Source: Maea johnstoni (taxonomy: Eukaryota; Annelida; Polychaeta; Spionida; Magelonidae). Taken from it: a stretch of DNA of 64,000 nt. How positions within the stretch are numbered: the stretch's first letter is position 1; the number at the start of each line of letters is the position of its first letter. The stretch is taken from the NCBI GenBank assembly GCA_963942565.1, contig CAWWDR010001137.1, positions 315,501-379,500 on the forward strand. Reading direction: 5' to 3'. A program made the translations under genes and the position numbers. This document shows positions 62,378 to 64,000 of this stretch, in pieces. The notes beneath the pieces are model-generated. The model was given only the letters and a program-made list of their open reading frames with translations, was not told the DNA's origin and made no database searches.

Positions 62378-62974
62378 TCATAGGTGCTACTTAGGTGCTA
62401 AGCTTGTATATCCACCTACCTCAGTTTAGGTTGAGGTGCTTCGCTCCTATGTCCACCTACCCCCGTTAAGGCCAATGTGCTTCACTCGTAGGTCAACCTA
62501 CCCCAGTTTACTTACTTATTTACTTACATAGGTGCTACTTAGGTGCTAAGCTCGTATATCCACCTACCCCAGTTAAGGCCTCGGTGCTAAGCTTGTATAT
62601 TCACCTACCCCAGTTTAGGCCGAGGTGCTTCGCTCCTATGTCCACCTACCTCAGTTTAGGTTGAGGTGCTTCGCTCCTATGACCAACTACCCCCCTTAAG
62701 GCCAAGGTGCTTCGCTCGTAGGTCAACCTACCCCAGTTTACTTACTTACTTACTTACTTAGGTGCTACTTAGGTGCTAAGCTCGTATATCCACCTTCCCC
62801 AGTTTAGGCCGCGGTGCTAAGCTTGTACATTCACCTACCCCAGTTTAGGCCGAGGTACTTCGCTCCTATTTCCACCTACCTCAGTTTAGGCCGAGGTGCT
62901 TCGCTCGTATGTCCACCTTCCCCTGTTAAGGCCAAGGTGCTTCGCTCATAGGTCAACCTACCCCAGTTTACTTT

Positions 62975-63013
<39 letters not shown>

Positions 63014-63735
63014 TCTTTCATAGGTGCTACTTAGGTGCTAAGCTTGTATATCCACCTACCTCAGTTTAGGTTGAGGTGCTTCGCTCTTATGTCCACCTAC
63101 CCCTGTTAGGGCCAATGTGCTTCACTCGTAGGTCAACCTACCCCAGTTTACTTACTTATTTACTTACTTAGGTGCTACTTAGGTGCTAAGCTCGTATATC
63201 CACCTACCCCAGTTAAGGCCTCGGTGCTAAGCTTGTATATTCACCTACCCCAGTTAAGGCCGAGGTGCTTCGCTCCTATTTCCATCTACCTCAGTTTAGG
63301 CCGAGGTGCTTTGCTCGTATGTCCACCTACCCCCGTTAAGGCCAAGGTGCTTCGCTCGTAGGTCAACCTACCCCAGTTTACTTTCTTACTTACTTACTTA
63401 CTTACTTACTTTCATAGGTGCTACTTAGGTGCTAAGCTTGTATATCCACCTACCTCAGTTTAGGTTGAGGTGCTTAGCTCCTATGTCCACCTACCCCCGT
63501 TAAGGCCAAGGTGCTTCGCTCGTAGGTCAACCTACCCCAGTTTACTTTCTTACTTACTTACTTACTTACTTTCATAGGTGCTACTTAGGTGCTAAGCTTG
63601 TATATCCACCTACCTCAGTTTAGGTTGAGGTGCTTCGCTCCTATGTCCACCTACCCCTGTTAAGGCCAATGTGCTTCACTCGTAGGTCAACCTACCCCAG
63701 TTTACTTACTTAATTACTTACTTAGGTGCTACTTA
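61931..63735 (+). repeat. Super-HOR unit with one cassette I deleted, 1805 bp
   Basis: A close copy of 51047-53081: TTACATAGG (62524), TTGTACATTC (62824), GTTAGGGCC (63105), CCATCTACC (63282), GCTTAGCTCC (63471) and TTAATTAC (63710) recur in order. The offset is 10884 bp up to D 62681 and 10654 bp after it. The loss is exactly 230 bp, and the D partner of 52437 is absent. The joint lies in a B/F-type monomer near 63226-63266. Confidence 0.9.
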
Positions 63736-64000
63736 GGTGCTAAGCTCGTATATCCACCTACCCCAGTTTAGGCCGAGGTGCTTCGCTCCTATGTCCACCA
63801 ACCTCAGTTTAGGTTGAGGTGCTTCGCTCCTATGACCAACTACCCCCCTTAAGGCCAAGGTGCTACGCTCGTAGGTCAACCTACCCCAGTTTACTTACTT
63901 ACTTACTTACTTAGGTGCTACTTAGGTGCTAAGCTCGTATATCCACCTTCCCCAGTTTAGGCCGCGGTGCTAAGCTTGTATATTCACCTACCCCAGTTTA
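63736..64000 (+). repeat. Partial super-HOR unit cut by the window edge
   Basis: A short cassette I (63736-63924, D 63834, private CACCAACCTCAG near 63797) followed by A' and most of a B' monomer. The window ends inside the array. Confidence 0.9.

Larger units (their letters stand above)
417..63834 (+). repeat. Map of the 87 D monomers (one per cassette I)
   Basis: Position of the G of ATGACCAAC in each D monomer, in order: 417, 1106, 1746, 3272, 3904, 4618, 5251, 5952, 6592, 8118, 9128, 9810, 10349, 11002v, 11232, 12278, 12891v, 13121, 14167, 14780v, 15010, 16056, 16668, 17358, 17937, 18577, 19201, 19832, 20579, 21203, 21839, 22463, 23087, 23723, 24339, 25184, 26099, 26929, 27676, 28300, 28932, 29548, 29778, 30639, 31546, 32375, 33425, 34345, 34982, 35561, 36701, 37338, 37917, 38598, 39398, 40234, 41226, 42046, 42694, 43510, 44043, 44823, 45798, 46578, 47594, 48250, 49067, 49726, 50366, 51145, 51797, 52437, 53180, 53848, 54600, 55260, 56104, 56743, 57587, 58227, 58866, 59629, 60289, 60929, 62029, 62681, 63834. 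The letter v marks the ATAAACAAC variant. A full cassette I spans this base minus 139 to plus 90; a short one spans minus 98 to plus 90. Confidence 0.9.
1..64000 (+). repeat. Complex satellite array filling the window (41-bp monomers in ~640-bp higher-order repeats)
   Basis: Every stretch I read is a 41-bp monomer, a 35-bp truncated monomer, a CTTA-type tetranucleotide tract or an 11-bp linker, all in the same orientation. The monomer starts GGTGCTAAGC or GGTGCTTCGC, has the core CACCTACC, and ends CAGTTTAGG or GTTAAGG followed by GCCGA, TTGA, CCAA or CCTC. Neither window edge reaches unique sequence, so the array is longer than 64 kb. The + strand is pyrimidine-rich: a C-type monomer has 14 T and 12 C against 6 A and 9 G. 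No recognisable coding gene, tRNA, rRNA, CRISPR or transposon interrupts it. The organisation is typical of eukaryotic heterochromatic satellite. I do not recognise the family and cannot name the species. Confidence 0.97.

Noticed and set aside
1-64000. Telomere-like TTAGGC or TTTAGG words in monomer tails
   Set aside because: They occur singly once per monomer and never as a tandem TTAGGC or TTAGGG run, so they are chance words and not interstitial telomere sequence.
1-64000. CRISPR-like array of repeats and spacers
   Set aside because: Adjacent 41-mers are variants of one sequence. There are no unique spacers, and the order of types repeats as HORs.
1-64000. Transposon, LTR element or LINE inserted in the array
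   Set aside because: No break in the 41-bp/CTTA pattern long enough to hold an element was seen. The largest departures are a few bases (8468-8472, 59717-59722, 608-621).

Overview
The whole 64 kb window is one uninterrupted satellite DNA array, and the array runs off both ends. I see no gene, no RNA gene, no transposon and no unique flanking sequence. A block of this size, with tandem short monomers, higher-order repeats, microsatellite tracts and many recent segmental duplications, is typical of heterochromatin (centromeric, pericentromeric or subtelomeric) in a eukaryotic chromosome assembled from long reads. The species cannot be told from the sequence.

Tier 1 is a 41-bp monomer, always in the same orientation. 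It begins GGTGCTAAGC or GGTGCTTCGC, has a CACCTACC core, and ends in CAGTTTAGG or GTTAAGG plus four to six bases. About a dozen monomer types recur in a fixed order. I call them A, B, C, D, E (cassette I), A', B', F, G, H (cassette II) and I, J, K (cassette III). E, H and K are cut short after 35 bp and run into a (CTTA)n tract, which is followed by an 11-bp linker, GGTGCTACTTA, before the next cassette.

Tier 2 is the higher-order repeat (HOR) I-II-III, about 620-660 bp: cassette I is 230 bp, II is about 230-300 bp depending on its CTTA tract, and III is 148 bp. The D monomer is a once-per-HOR marker. I find 87 of them, with a mean spacing of about 740 bp and a mode near 640.

Tier 3 is segmental duplication of HOR groups. 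From left to right these are: a 4.83-kb duplication (1-8.33 kb); a near-perfect 1889-bp triplication (10.69-16.36 kb); a 7.1-kb segment (20.0-27.1 kb) whose second copy (27.1-32.5 kb) has one 1884-bp unit fewer and one 230-bp cassette more; a 2356-bp tandem pair (33.76-38.47 kb); a 992-bp pair (39.8-41.8 kb); a 1755-bp pair (43.8-47.3 kb); a 1483-bp pair (55.5-58.3 kb); and copies of 49.6-53.4 kb at 58.1-64.0 kb. In the right third the HORs form a super-HOR of about 2.05 kb (short cassette I, full, full).

The open reading frames of 60-89 codons on the + strand are by-products of the repeat: 41 is not a multiple of 3 and (TTAC)n has no stop codon. They are not annotated as genes. Coordinates of duplication edges are good to roughly 50 bp, because the flanks are themselves repeats.
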